A program made the translations under genes and the position numbers. From Hyphomicrobiaceae bacterium (GTDB lineage Bacteria; Pseudomonadota; Alphaproteobacteria; Rhizobiales; Xanthobacteraceae), in the NCBI GenBank assembly GCA_021324465.1, contig JAJPJB010000065.1, positions 1 to 64,000 of the forward strand: a DNA stretch of 64,000 bases. The letters run 5' to 3'. Position 1 is the first letter of the stretch. Each line of letters begins with the position of its first letter. This document shows positions 34,632 through 42,383 of the stretch, in pieces. The notes beneath the pieces are model-generated. The model did no database searches. It was not told the DNA's origin and worked only from the letters and a program-made list of their open reading frames with translations.

Positions 34632-35631
34632 TGGCTGCTCCTTTGACGGCGTTGTCTTGCATTATAAAGCGCGGAAGTGCGCATGTCAGAAGCTCATCGG
34701 CCTCCCGTGCAATCCGCGTCACAATCTCGCCCGCCGGCGGGATGTCGTGAATAAGGCCGGCATCCTGGCCCATGGATAGCGGACCCTCGTCGACATCGCC
34801 GGATTCGCGCGCCGCCCGCAATTTCGCATTGGCTTGGGCGCGGTGCTGACGCAGCGCCCATTCGCGCCCGGCCCAGCGCTCGATGAACCGATTGCGGCGC
34901 GAGCGCGTCATCGCGCCGGGCCAGACCAGACCTGCGGCGATATCGGGAATTTCTGAGAGCTGCGTATCGTGGCCGTCGCTGTCGACGATGGCCTGCTTGA
35001 AATTCGGGTGCAGCGGCGACTCCTGCGTGGCGAGAAAGCGCGTGCCGAGCAGAATGCCCTGCGCGCCGAGCGCCAGCGCCGCGATCAGGCCGCGCCCGTC
35101 GGCAAAGCCGCCTGCCGCCAAGACCGGAATCGGCGAGACCGCGTCGACCACCATCGGGATGAGCGGCATGCTCGCCATAAAGCCGACATGGCCGCCACCT
35201 TCGGTGCCCTGCGCGACAATCACATCGGCGCCGGCTTCGGCCGCGCGCACGGCCTCTTGGACGGTCCCGGCCATGTGGGTGACCTTGCAGCCGGCGCGAT
35301 GCGCGCGGTCGAAATAGCTCTTGAGGTCCTGCTCGGGACGCGCCCAGGCGAACTGCATCACGCTCGGTTTGAGTTCGAGCGCCGCTTGCAAACTGTCCTC
35401 GCGCGTGTCGAACAGGAGAAAGTTCAGCCCGAACGGCCGGTTTGTTCCCCGACGAATGGCTGCGGTGCGCTCGCGCACCTGTTCCGGCGTCTGATAATGG
35501 CAACCGAGCGCGCCCAGCCCGCCGGCGCGCGAAACAGCCGCGACCAATTCGGGCGAAGTTGCCGAGCCCATCCCGCCAAGCGCAATGGGATGATCGATAT
35601 CGAGGAGATCGCAAATCGGCGTGCGGATCAT
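34612..35631 (-). CDS. Nitronate monooxygenase (NPD-family flavoprotein)
   Basis: A 339-aa FMN enzyme of the 2-nitropropane dioxygenase/nitronate monooxygenase family. It has PIALGGMGSATSPELVAAVSRAGGLGALG at the N-terminus, ADVIVAQGTEGGGHVG, PVLAAGGFADGRGLIAALALGAQGILLGTRFLATQES in the FMN-phosphate region (given in parts: PVLAAGGFADGRG, GAQGILLGTRFLATQES). The conserved-histidine region is GGGHVG. It oxidises nitroalkane anions or, in some members, acts as an enoyl reductase. GGAG precedes the ATG. It sits between two solute-binding-like genes in one operon. Confidence 0.92.
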   Translation of the reverse strand: MIRTPICDLLDIDHPIALGGMGSATSPELVAAVSRAGGLGALGCHYQTPEQVRERTAAIRRGTNRPFGLNFLLFDTREDSLQAALELKPSVMQFAWARPEQDLKSYFDRAHRAGCKVTHMAGTVQEAVRAAEAGADVIVAQGTEGGGHVGFMASMPLIPMVVDAVSPIPVLAAGGFADGRGLIAALALGAQGILLGTRFLATQESPLHPNFKQAIVDSDGHDTQLSEIPDIAAGLVWPGAMTRSRRNRFIERWAGREWALRQHRAQANAKLRAARESGDVDEGPLSMGQDAGLIHDIPPAGEIVTRIAREADELLTCALPRFIMQDNAVKGAANVKVHH

Positions 35632-35649
35632 CACGGCGCTCCGCAGCTT

Positions 35650-36525
35650 TCAGGCCGCCCGGGATATGAGTTTTGCGAATTCCCGCTCCTTGAGATGCTG
35701 ATCGAGACCCCAGCGCTCGACCTGCTGCATCACTTCGTCGAATTCGGCTTTCGGAACCGGCTCGTAGACAAAGCGCTCGCCGCGGCCGAACTTGCTGAAA
35801 TTCCAGGCGCGATCGGAAAACTCGGCGGGAATCGACAGGTTCCACAGCGGCAGAAAGCGGTTGAGATCGGCCTGCAGCGCGTCCTCGGCGCGATCCAGAG
35901 CGCGCAGATATCGGCCCAGTACGTCGGCCGGCATGTCATCCGGCACCCACCAGATGGTGTGGAACGTGTCCTCGATGATCGCGCGCAAGCCGAGCTGCTT
36001 TGCCATGTCGATTTGCGGCGGCAACAGGCTGGCCGCTTCGACTTCGCCATTGAGCAAAGCGGAGAGTCGCGCACCGAAGCCGCCGACATTTACGGTCCTG
36101 ATATTCGCAAGCGGCAGATATTTTTCCAGCCGGTAGGGGACGTTGAAATGGCTGCCGGCGCGCATGCCGACGGCGACCGGAACGTCTTTGAGGTCTTCCG
36201 GCCGCCTGATCCTCGAATCCGGCCGGACAAAGATCGCCCACGGCGAGACGCCATAACAATCCGGGACGAACTTTCCCATGCCGGCACTGGCATTGCAGAT
36301 GCTGCCCCAGGCGCAGGCACCTTGAATGACCGAGCGGCCTTCAGCGAAAGGCCGGTCCTGCGGGCGCTCGAAATATTGCAGATCCTTCCAGCTGCTCTGG
36401 GTACCGCGGAAGGTCTTCATATCGAATTCGACGTCGAGCCCCTCGGCGCGGAAGAAGCCTTCCTGCATGGCGACGAAATCGTTGAGTCCCATGCCTTTGG
36501 GAGCAACCGACACCTTGATGGCCAT
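35650..36525 (-). CDS. NMT1/THI5-like solute-binding-fold protein without signal peptide (copy 2)
   Basis: A 291-aa protein of the same length and fold as the protein at 33756-34631. Blocks include KGMGLNDFVAMQEGFFRAEGLDVEF, ACAWGSICNASAGMG, LKDVPVAVGMRAGSHFNVPYRLEKYL (in parts: DVPVAVGMRAGSHFNVPY) and EPVPKAEFDEVMQQVERWG. Again no signal peptide. GGGAGG precedes the ATG. It is the first gene of the minus-strand operon, whose promoter faces that of the IclR regulator, across a tandem 19-bp repeat. Possibly an enzyme or cytosolic sensor rather than a transporter part. Confidence 0.8.
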   Translation of the reverse strand: MAIKVSVAPKGMGLNDFVAMQEGFFRAEGLDVEFDMKTFRGTQSSWKDLQYFERPQDRPFAEGRSVIQGACAWGSICNASAGMGKFVPDCYGVSPWAIFVRPDSRIRRPEDLKDVPVAVGMRAGSHFNVPYRLEKYLPLANIRTVNVGGFGARLSALLNGEVEAASLLPPQIDMAKQLGLRAIIEDTFHTIWWVPDDMPADVLGRYLRALDRAEDALQADLNRFLPLWNLSIPAEFSDRAWNFSKFGRGERFVYEPVPKAEFDEVMQQVERWGLDQHLKEREFAKLISRAA

Positions 36526-36550
36526 GATGATCCTCCCCTGCGAGGTTCTT

Positions 36551-36588
36551 GTACATTATTTTGTAACGCGTACTGTATTCCGTAACGC
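36551..36588. promoter_or_regulatory. Tandem 19-bp direct repeat, probable IclR operator
   Basis: GTACATTATTTTGTAACGC (36551-36569) is followed immediately by GTACTGTATTCCGTAACGC (36570-36588); 15 of 19 positions match, with GTAC and GTAACGC fully kept. It lies between the divergent IclR gene and the operon it probably controls, 25 bp from one start codon and 33 bp from the other. Role is inferred from position. Confidence 0.65.
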
Positions 36589-36621
36589 CAAGCGGTCAAG
36601 GCACCCTTTGCCGCAAACCCC

Positions 36622-37536
36622 GTGGGTTCCGTCGTGAAGAGAACACAAGCAAGATTGCGCAAGATGCTCTCCGCGCGCGGCGCAGCCGAGCGCGGCGGCG
36701 TGCGATCGGTCACGATTGCGGCGCGAATCCTCAACACGTTGGCCGCCGGGGGCGGGAGCCTCGCGCTCAAGACGCTCGCAGCGAATACCGGATTGGCGCG
36801 CGGCAAGGCCCATCGCTACCTGCGCAGCTTGCGCAGTGCCGGACTGGTAGCGCAGCAGGCCGAGACGGGCCTGTACCGGCTCGGGCCGCAGGCCATTGCG
36901 ATCGGGCTTGCCGCATTGCGCGGGGTCAATCCGGTCGCCGAGGTCTGTAACGCCCTGCCCGCGCTTCGCGACCAGATCAATCAGACCGTCACGGCGGCGG
37001 TCTGGAGCGAGGCCGGACCGGTTATCGTGGCCATGCAGGAAAGCGACCACTGGCTGACGATGAATATCCGCGTCGGGTCGCGACTTCCAATCCTGACAAC
37101 CGCCATCGGCCGCACCTTCCTCGCCCATTTGCCCGAGGCCGATACCGCACCGCTGATCGCGGCCGAGCGAAAGGCGGCGCAGACGCGCGGCGTCACCCTG
37201 CCAAGCGTTGAGGAGATTGCAAGCCTCACGGGGGAAATTCGCAAGCGCGGCCTCGCCCGCGCGCCGAGCGCGATCATTCCCGGCATCGATGCCGTCGCGG
37301 CGCCGGTGTTCGATTTCGCCAGCGCGCTGGTCGCGGTCATCTGCGTGGTGGCGCGATCGGAGGCGAAAATCACGGGCTGGAACGGCAGCGCGGTGCGGGC
37401 GCTGAGCGAGGCTGCGGCGGACATTTCCGCGCGCCTGGGCTTCCTCACCAATCGGCTGCCCAGCGGGCCGCAAGAACGAGCCGCCGCAAGCGGCAAGCGT
37501 GTCACTCAGCGCAAGGGCTGTTATCGCCTCGGATGA
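36622..37536 (+). CDS. IclR-family transcriptional regulator
   Basis: A 304-aa regulator. The N-terminal winged helix-turn-helix covers about residues 30-90 (VTIAARILNTLAAGGGSLAL, ANTGLARGKAHRYLRSLRSAGLV), followed by the ligand-binding IclR effector domain (LRVGSRLP-like region IRVGSRLPILTTAIGRTFLAH, and LARAPSAIIPGIDAVAAPVFD). The gene starts with GTG at 36622; a later in-frame ATG at 36664 would still keep the HTH. It is divergent from the solute-binding/nitronate monooxygenase operon and is the likely regulator of it. Ligand unknown, often an aromatic or carboxylic acid. Confidence 0.92.
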   Translation: MGSVVKRTQARLRKMLSARGAAERGGVRSVTIAARILNTLAAGGGSLALKTLAANTGLARGKAHRYLRSLRSAGLVAQQAETGLYRLGPQAIAIGLAALRGVNPVAEVCNALPALRDQINQTVTAAVWSEAGPVIVAMQESDHWLTMNIRVGSRLPILTTAIGRTFLAHLPEADTAPLIAAERKAAQTRGVTLPSVEEIASLTGEIRKRGLARAPSAIIPGIDAVAAPVFDFASALVAVICVVARSEAKITGWNGSAVRALSEAAADISARLGFLTNRLPSGPQERAAASGKRVTQRKGCYRLG

Positions 37537-37774
37537 ACCTTGGAAGGGCGGATCCAAGTCCGGCGCTGCCGAGCCGCTGTGCGCGCTCTACCCCCCTCGG
37601 GCCCTCGACCGGCATTTGCCGCGTCAAACCAAATGCGATTGAACCCGATTTACAGGACGGCGGCCCCGCCCTGCCATTTCTGCGAGTGAGCGCCAGGAAC
37701 TCGAATGCCGGGCAAAAGGTTACATACCAAAAGGTTATAGGGAAAAGCTAAATCCATCAGTCAGAGGCAGATCC

Positions 37775-37933
37775 ATGGAGGCGAAACAGCCATCGAATGA
37801 CAACGATCGTTGGCGGCACCTGGAAAAGGCACGCGAGATCGGACGCGCCAAGGAGGATCCTGCAGCGGACGAGTTGAAACGTCAGTTCCTGCAAAAATCG
37901 CAGGGCTCACGCCTTGAGAGCATGCAGAGTTGA
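37775..37933 (+). CDS. 52-aa charged small protein
   Basis: A short frame encoding a hydrophilic, probably helical protein: MEAKQPSNDNDRWRHLEKAR, then EIGRAKEDPAADELKRQFLQ and KSQGSRLESMQS. AGAGGCAG lies a suitable distance before the ATG. Its composition is protein-like, unlike out-of-frame translation of GC-rich DNA, and the frame is not overlapped by another credible gene. Function unknown. Confidence 0.6.
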   Translation: MEAKQPSNDNDRWRHLEKAREIGRAKEDPAADELKRQFLQKSQGSRLESMQS

Positions 37934-37975
37934 CCTTCCTCCGGTCCCGTCCGGAGAGGTCATCTCCTATTTCCT

Positions 37976-38017
37976 TTGACTTGCTTCCGTTGACTTGCTT
38001 CCCTTGACTTGGCTTAC
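37976..38017. repeat. Three tandem 14-bp repeats
   Basis: TTGACTTGCTTCCG, TTGACTTGCTTCCC and TTGACTTGGCTTAC follow each other without gaps, 43 bp after the 52-aa gene. Each starts with a TTGAC -35-like hexamer. The third copy is imperfect. Confidence 0.8.
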
Positions 38018-38114
38018 CGGCGTCGCGAGCGCACCTTCGCTTCCGCGACAGGCGGTTCCCGCGCCGTAAGTGGCCCGGTTTGACGACCACCTTCACAATC
38101 CCGACCGCAACACT

Positions 38115-39137
38115 TTAGCCCACCTGTTCGATCTTCTGCGAAGCCGCGGAGCGCACGATAGCTTCGGTCACAGCAACCCCGTGGATCATTTGGTCGTAGG
38201 GGATAGGATAGGCCGGCCCCCCTTCCGCGGCCTTGGCGAAGGCTTCGAGGGCGGCGCGCGAAATATCCATCGTCGCCGCCTGCCAGGTCTTTGCCTCACC
38301 CTTCACCGGCTGAAATTTGCAAGCGCCGAACAGCCGCGTGCGGCGCTCCTCCGACGATGCGCCTGCCACATGGGTGACGCCTTCGAGCCGCAGCCAGCCC
38401 TTGGAGCCGAACACCTGGAAGGAAAAGCCGGGGCCGGTCGTTGTCATCGTGCCGAGATAGCCGGACATGCCGTCCTTCATGCGCAGCAGGATCGAGGTCG
38501 TGTCATCGGCATCGATCGATGCGGCGCGGCGAAAGCTTTGCGCAAAGACGTGGTCAATCGGCCCGCACAGATCGATCATGCCGTCGATCGCGTGCACGCC
38601 CATCGGCATCAGGCCGCCGCACGGCGTCTCGTGCTTGTCGGCGCGCCAATGGCTCGGATTGATGAACAGCACATTGGGAAACGTCATGGTCGCTTCGACG
38701 TGCAGGATGGTGCCGAGTTCGCCGGAGCGGATCATGTCGCGCAGCTTGACCATCTCGGGATGAATGCGCCGGTTATAGCCGAGCGCGAGCGTGACGCCGG
38801 CCTGGCGCACCGCGGCGACCGCGGCTTCGGCCTCCTCTTTGGTTAGCGTGAACGGCTTCTCACAAAAGATGTGCTTCTTGGCCTTGGCCGCCGCGACGAC
38901 CTGCGCGCCATGCATCGAATGCGGCGTCGCCAGCACCACAGCGTCGATGCCGCGCTCGGCGAGCACCGCGTCGTAATTGGCGGCGAGTCTTAGGCCGTGC
39001 CTTTTCGCAAAGCCCTCAATCTCCGGCGTCATCGTGCGGGTGGCGCCGGAAATGAACCGGATTGCCGCGCTCTTCTCGGCCGCTTCGACAAGCGTCTTGC
39101 CCCACCAGCCCAGCCCGACAATGGCGGCATTGATCAT
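38115..39137 (-). CDS. Gfo/Idh/MocA family oxidoreductase
   Basis: A 340-aa NAD(P)-dependent dehydrogenase of sugars, inositols or related compounds. The Rossmann motif AIVGLGWWGKTLVEAAEK is at the N-terminus, the family motif FCEKPFTLTKEEAEAAV near residue 95, and NRRIHPEMVKLRDMI and the substrate-site block PCGGLMPMGVHAIDGM follow. GGAG lies eight bases before the ATG at 39137. No neighbouring gene reveals the substrate. Confidence 0.92.
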   Translation of the reverse strand: MINAAIVGLGWWGKTLVEAAEKSAAIRFISGATRTMTPEIEGFAKRHGLRLAANYDAVLAERGIDAVVLATPHSMHGAQVVAAAKAKKHIFCEKPFTLTKEEAEAAVAAVRQAGVTLALGYNRRIHPEMVKLRDMIRSGELGTILHVEATMTFPNVLFINPSHWRADKHETPCGGLMPMGVHAIDGMIDLCGPIDHVFAQSFRRAASIDADDTTSILLRMKDGMSGYLGTMTTTGPGFSFQVFGSKGWLRLEGVTHVAGASSEERRTRLFGACKFQPVKGEAKTWQAATMDISRAALEAFAKAAEGGPAYPIPYDQMIHGVAVTEAIVRSAASQKIEQVG

Positions 39138-39244
39138 GTGCAAACTCCAAAGCTGTTGTAAGGCGGATTGGCCGCAGGCGTAAACCCGCCGCCGGGATGA
39201 GATGCGTTGGCGGATTGCGCTGCGCTAGTCCGACCTACGCTTGG

Positions 39245-39640
39245 TTACCAGAGGACCATGTCGGCGCGATAATGCATCGCCACCACGAGGCAGCAGATCG
39301 CCCAGAATACGCAATATTCGAAGCCGCCGATATTCCACAGCCACTTGCAATTGGTCACCTTCCATACCGCGCCGGCCGCAACCAAGAGATGGATGAAGCC
39401 GATCGCGCCCGCGTAGAAAGGCAAGATTGCGAAAATAAGCCCGATGGCAAGGAAGCTCTCGATGATGCAGGCGGCATACATCCAGGCTGCAGGCGCGCGA
39501 AACTTTGCCGCTTTGAAGAAACCGAGCGCCTCCGGCACGAAGAATTTGGCGTAGATGTGCGGAATGAAAAACAGCCCGCAGATCAGGCGCAGGATGTTGA
39601 ACTCGTTGGTGAGATCGAAACTTTGCGCAAGTCCGTGCAT
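39245..39640 (-). CDS. DoxX-like four-helix membrane protein
   Basis: A 131-aa inner-membrane protein with four hydrophobic helices, in a DoxX-like pattern: LRLICGLFFIPHIYAKF, AAWMYAACIIESFLAIGLIF, AGAIGFIHLLVAAGAVWK and CVFWAICCLVVAMHY. The opening EFNILRLICGLFFIPHIYAK is typical of DoxX relatives. GAGGGG precedes the ATG. Role unknown; some members join thiosulfate/quinone redox or stress responses. Confidence 0.8.
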   Translation of the reverse strand: MHGLAQSFDLTNEFNILRLICGLFFIPHIYAKFFVPEALGFFKAAKFRAPAAWMYAACIIESFLAIGLIFAILPFYAGAIGFIHLLVAAGAVWKVTNCKWLWNIGGFEYCVFWAICCLVVAMHYRADMVLW

Positions 39641-39739
39641 GTCCCCTCTTGTTCCTTCGGTGCTTGTTTAGCGTCGCAATCACAGAGCATAACGCGCCCG
39701 CGCCGCACCACAACCCGCTCGCTCCCGCGGGCCGATAAC

Positions 39740-40447
39740 TCACGCATCCAGCTCCTTGTAATAGCGAAAGATGCCCCATTCGTTGAACGGAATGCGTCGT
39801 TCCGAGGCGAGATAGGCCTTGATGCGCGGACGCTCGCGGACGCGCTCATGCAGCGCGAGGAGGCCGGGGATGTTCTTCTCGAAACGCTTCATCCGCCTGG
39901 GGAAGGCATAGCGCAGGCCCTCGACGATCTGAAACAGCGACAGGTCGACATAGCTGAGCCTGCGCCCGATCGTATATTGACCGCCATTCTTCTGCAGGAC
40001 CTGCTCGAAATAGCCCAGCATTTTCGGCACCCGGTCGCGCCAAAACGCTGATGCGCGTTGCTTGGCCGCCGCTTTCTGCTGCTCGTAATAAAGCGCGGAC
40101 GAGATCGGGTGATGCGTGTCGTGTATTTCCACGATCAGATCGGAGATCGTCAGCTGCAATTGATGCGCCCAAAGCCGCCCGGCCTCCTCGCGCGGCGCGA
40201 GATTGAGACGCGAGCCGAGATAAAGGAGTATCTCCGCAGTCTGTGCGATGACAAGCTTGCCGGCCTTGAGAAAAGGCGGCGCGAAGGGTGGTCGCGCAGC
40301 GCGCTTGTCCTCGAGAATCTTCTCCATTGCCGCTACGCCACGCCTGCGAGCGACATCGACGTAATCGGCGCCGGCTTCTTCAAGCGCCAGCCGAATGAAT
40401 TCGCCGCGGCCCTGAATCTCCGGCCAATAATAAAGCTCGTAGCGCAT
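39740..40447 (-). CDS. Glutathione S-transferase
   Basis: A 235-aa cytosolic GST. The N-terminal thioredoxin-like domain has YELYYWPEIQGRGEFIRLALEEAG with tyrosines at the start, and KLVIAQTAEILLYLG in the glutathione-binding region; the helical C-terminal domain has IGRRLSYVDLSLFQIVEGL. GGAGGT precedes the ATG. Overall pattern is close to sigma/alpha-like bacterial GSTs. Substrate unknown. Confidence 0.9.
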   Translation of the reverse strand: MRYELYYWPEIQGRGEFIRLALEEAGADYVDVARRRGVAAMEKILEDKRAARPPFAPPFLKAGKLVIAQTAEILLYLGSRLNLAPREEAGRLWAHQLQLTISDLIVEIHDTHHPISSALYYEQQKAAAKQRASAFWRDRVPKMLGYFEQVLQKNGGQYTIGRRLSYVDLSLFQIVEGLRYAFPRRMKRFEKNIPGLLALHERVRERPRIKAYLASERRIPFNEWGIFRYYKELDA

Positions 40448-40556
40448 AGCTTGACCTCCGGGCGTGCGAGTGGCCGCAGCCGCACAGTCGTCCGCTCATT
40501 TTCGCCAAACCGGGGCACCGTTTGAGCGTGCGGCAGAGCGGCATATTCGGCACGCA

Positions 40557-40966
40557 TTACCCTGCCGCCGCCGCTCTGTACTGCTCGTCGGTCACGTGTT
40601 CCATCCAGGTCACATGCTTGCCGTCAAGCGCCTCCTGCATGGCGACGTGGACCATATTCGTGTCGGGGGCGGCGCCGTGCCAGTGCTTCTCGTTCGGCGG
40701 GATCCACACAACGTCGCCGGCGCGGATTTCGCGCACTTTACCGCCCCAGCTCTGCACCCGGCCGGCACCGGCGATGACAAACAGCGTCTGGCCGAGCGGA
40801 TGCGCATGCGCCAGGCGGTGCGCGCGCCGGGCTCGAATCGCACCACGCCGGCGCGCACCCGTGCCGGCGCTGGCGCCTCGATGATCGGCTCCTGCCAGAC
40901 GACGCCGGTAAAGCTCTCCGCCGGTCCGCGGCGCGAAGGCACAGTGCCGCAGGTTCGAATATCCAT
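40557..40966 (-). pseudogene. Cupin-domain gene broken by a 2-base frameshift
   Basis: The ATG at 40966 has a perfect AAGGAGGAG and starts [14 protein letters not shown]...[16 protein letters not shown]. The frame then goes out of register. The expected continuation [23 protein letters not shown]...[18 protein letters not shown] is read in another frame down to the stop at 40557. Removing two bases (40809-40810, CG) after the TGG codon restores one cupin of about 135 aa with its metal histidines ([15 protein letters not shown]). It is either a recent pseudogene or a sequence error. Confidence 0.8.
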
Positions 40967-41212
40967 TTTGTCTCCTCCTTGGTTCGGCCCGGCTCACGGA
41001 GGCCGGCCCTGGGCCGCTCGTAACATCTTGGGCCGCGCGTACGATAATCAGCTTCCTCGCCCGGCACCCGCTAGCGGCAGAGCCTCGCGGCTCCCGCCTC
41101 AACGCCGTATCATACCGAACGCGGGCATGTTTCGGAAAAGTGGGTACGGTTTTCCGTAAGAGAATGCGACAAAACAAAAAACCATGGAGCGGGATCAGCC
41201 CGGCATGAGGCC

Positions 41213-41389
41213 ATGCTGCGTGTTGCGCATCGGACACATGCGAACCGCGACGTCGTGCGGGCCCTGGTCACAGCCGGGCTCCTTCTGAGTGCGCTTGCGC
41301 TCGGCGCCTGCTCGAAATGCGACGTGCCGATCCTGCTGCCGACGCAAGCGGCAGTGCAGAGCTGCCACGATGGGCCGCGGCCACAATGA
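41213..41389 (+). CDS. Small putative lipoprotein
   Basis: A 58-aa frame with a lipoprotein signal: a hydrophobic stretch [15 protein letters not shown] ending in a lipobox LGAC with C33. The mature peptide is short: [20 protein letters not shown] and GPRPQ, with two more cysteines. The ribosome site is poor (GAGG very close to the ATG), so the true start may differ. Function unknown. Confidence 0.5.
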   Translation: MLRVAHRTHANRDVVRALVTAGLLLSALALGACSKCDVPILLPTQAAVQSCHDGPRPQ

Positions 41390-41420
41390 CACTTGAGCCA
41401 TCGGCGGCGGCACTGGCGGA

Positions 41421-42155
41421 TCAGTCTTTTTGCTCGAAGTGGCCGTCGGCGAGTTCGTGGGAGCCGGAGTCAGTCTCCGCTAGAGAATCGATATCTGGCA
41501 GGACTTCGTTGCGCGGCCTGCCATAGGCGTCGGCCAGTTGCCGTGGCGACATTTCAGGAAAGGCGGCCCCGCGGTCGGCGCGCCACCATGTCCAGATCAA
41601 TCTTGCGAGCATGACAATCAAAGCGAGCTGAAAGACGAGGCCCATGACGGAAGCGGCGCCGCTGAGTTCGCTCACCAGACCGTGGCCGAACACCAAGCCG
41701 AGCAGGCCCGAACCGAGGAAGCCCGCGGCAAAGCCGCCGACCACACCCGGCCGGTTGAACAGTCCGCCCAGTGAACCGCCCGTCGGCTGCGCGGCTTGCG
41801 GCCGCACAAAAGTACCGGCATCCCCGAGATCGCCAAACGCATCTCGTCCGAAGATACCGTCGCCTGTCGCCGAACCGAACGGCAGCGCCAGAATGGTGCG
41901 CGCAACATTGCCGCCGAATCGCCACTCGCTCTTCAGCGTCGCATCCGCACCTTGCGCGGAAATGAGCATGCTCAGGACCAAGGCGGCAAATATGATGAGT
42001 CCACGCAGATAGGGCGTGCGCGCCCCCGGCGATCGCCCGCCCGTTCGCAGATAAGGCGCCCGAAAATACCCAAGTGACCACGAAGCCGTCTGGGTGCCAA
42101 CGAGATGGTACACGTATGGTCGCCCTTCCCTGCGCGGCGCCTTCGGCCAAGGCAC
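41421..42155 (-). CDS. Membrane protein resembling the N-terminal half of Tim44-like proteins
   Basis: Up to 244 aa; the true start is uncertain and probably lies near the signal-like helix LRGLIIFAALVLSMLISAQG. After a Gly/Phe-rich region (RFGGNV, GRDAFGDLG) comes GVVGGFAAGFLGSGLLGLVFGHGL and a helix VFQLALIVMLARLIWTWWRA. This order is seen in the N-terminal half of bacterial Tim44-domain proteins, but the C-terminal globular Tim44 domain is absent; the protein ends about 50 residues after the last helix. Confidence 0.6.
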   Translation of the reverse strand: MPWPKAPRREGRPYVYHLVGTQTASWSLGYFRAPYLRTGGRSPGARTPYLRGLIIFAALVLSMLISAQGADATLKSEWRFGGNVARTILALPFGSATGDGIFGRDAFGDLGDAGTFVRPQAAQPTGGSLGGLFNRPGVVGGFAAGFLGSGLLGLVFGHGLVSELSGAASVMGLVFQLALIVMLARLIWTWWRADRGAAFPEMSPRQLADAYGRPRNEVLPDIDSLAETDSGSHELADGHFEQKD

Positions 42156-42383
42156 TGACCTGCGCTGGACGGTAAAAAGCCCGTAAAATCAGCTCATGCG
42201 GCAGCGCGCGCTTCATCATCATCTACGCCAAAGACGGCACAAAAAGGTCTGCCGCAAAGCGTCGCACGCGCATCTGCCGCATGCCTGCACGGCGGGTCTG
42301 TGATGCGCGTCACAGCCAAACCGGCGCCGGGCCGAGCAAAAGCCGATCAATTTTCATGTCAGGCCGCTCGGCACGTCCCCGGC

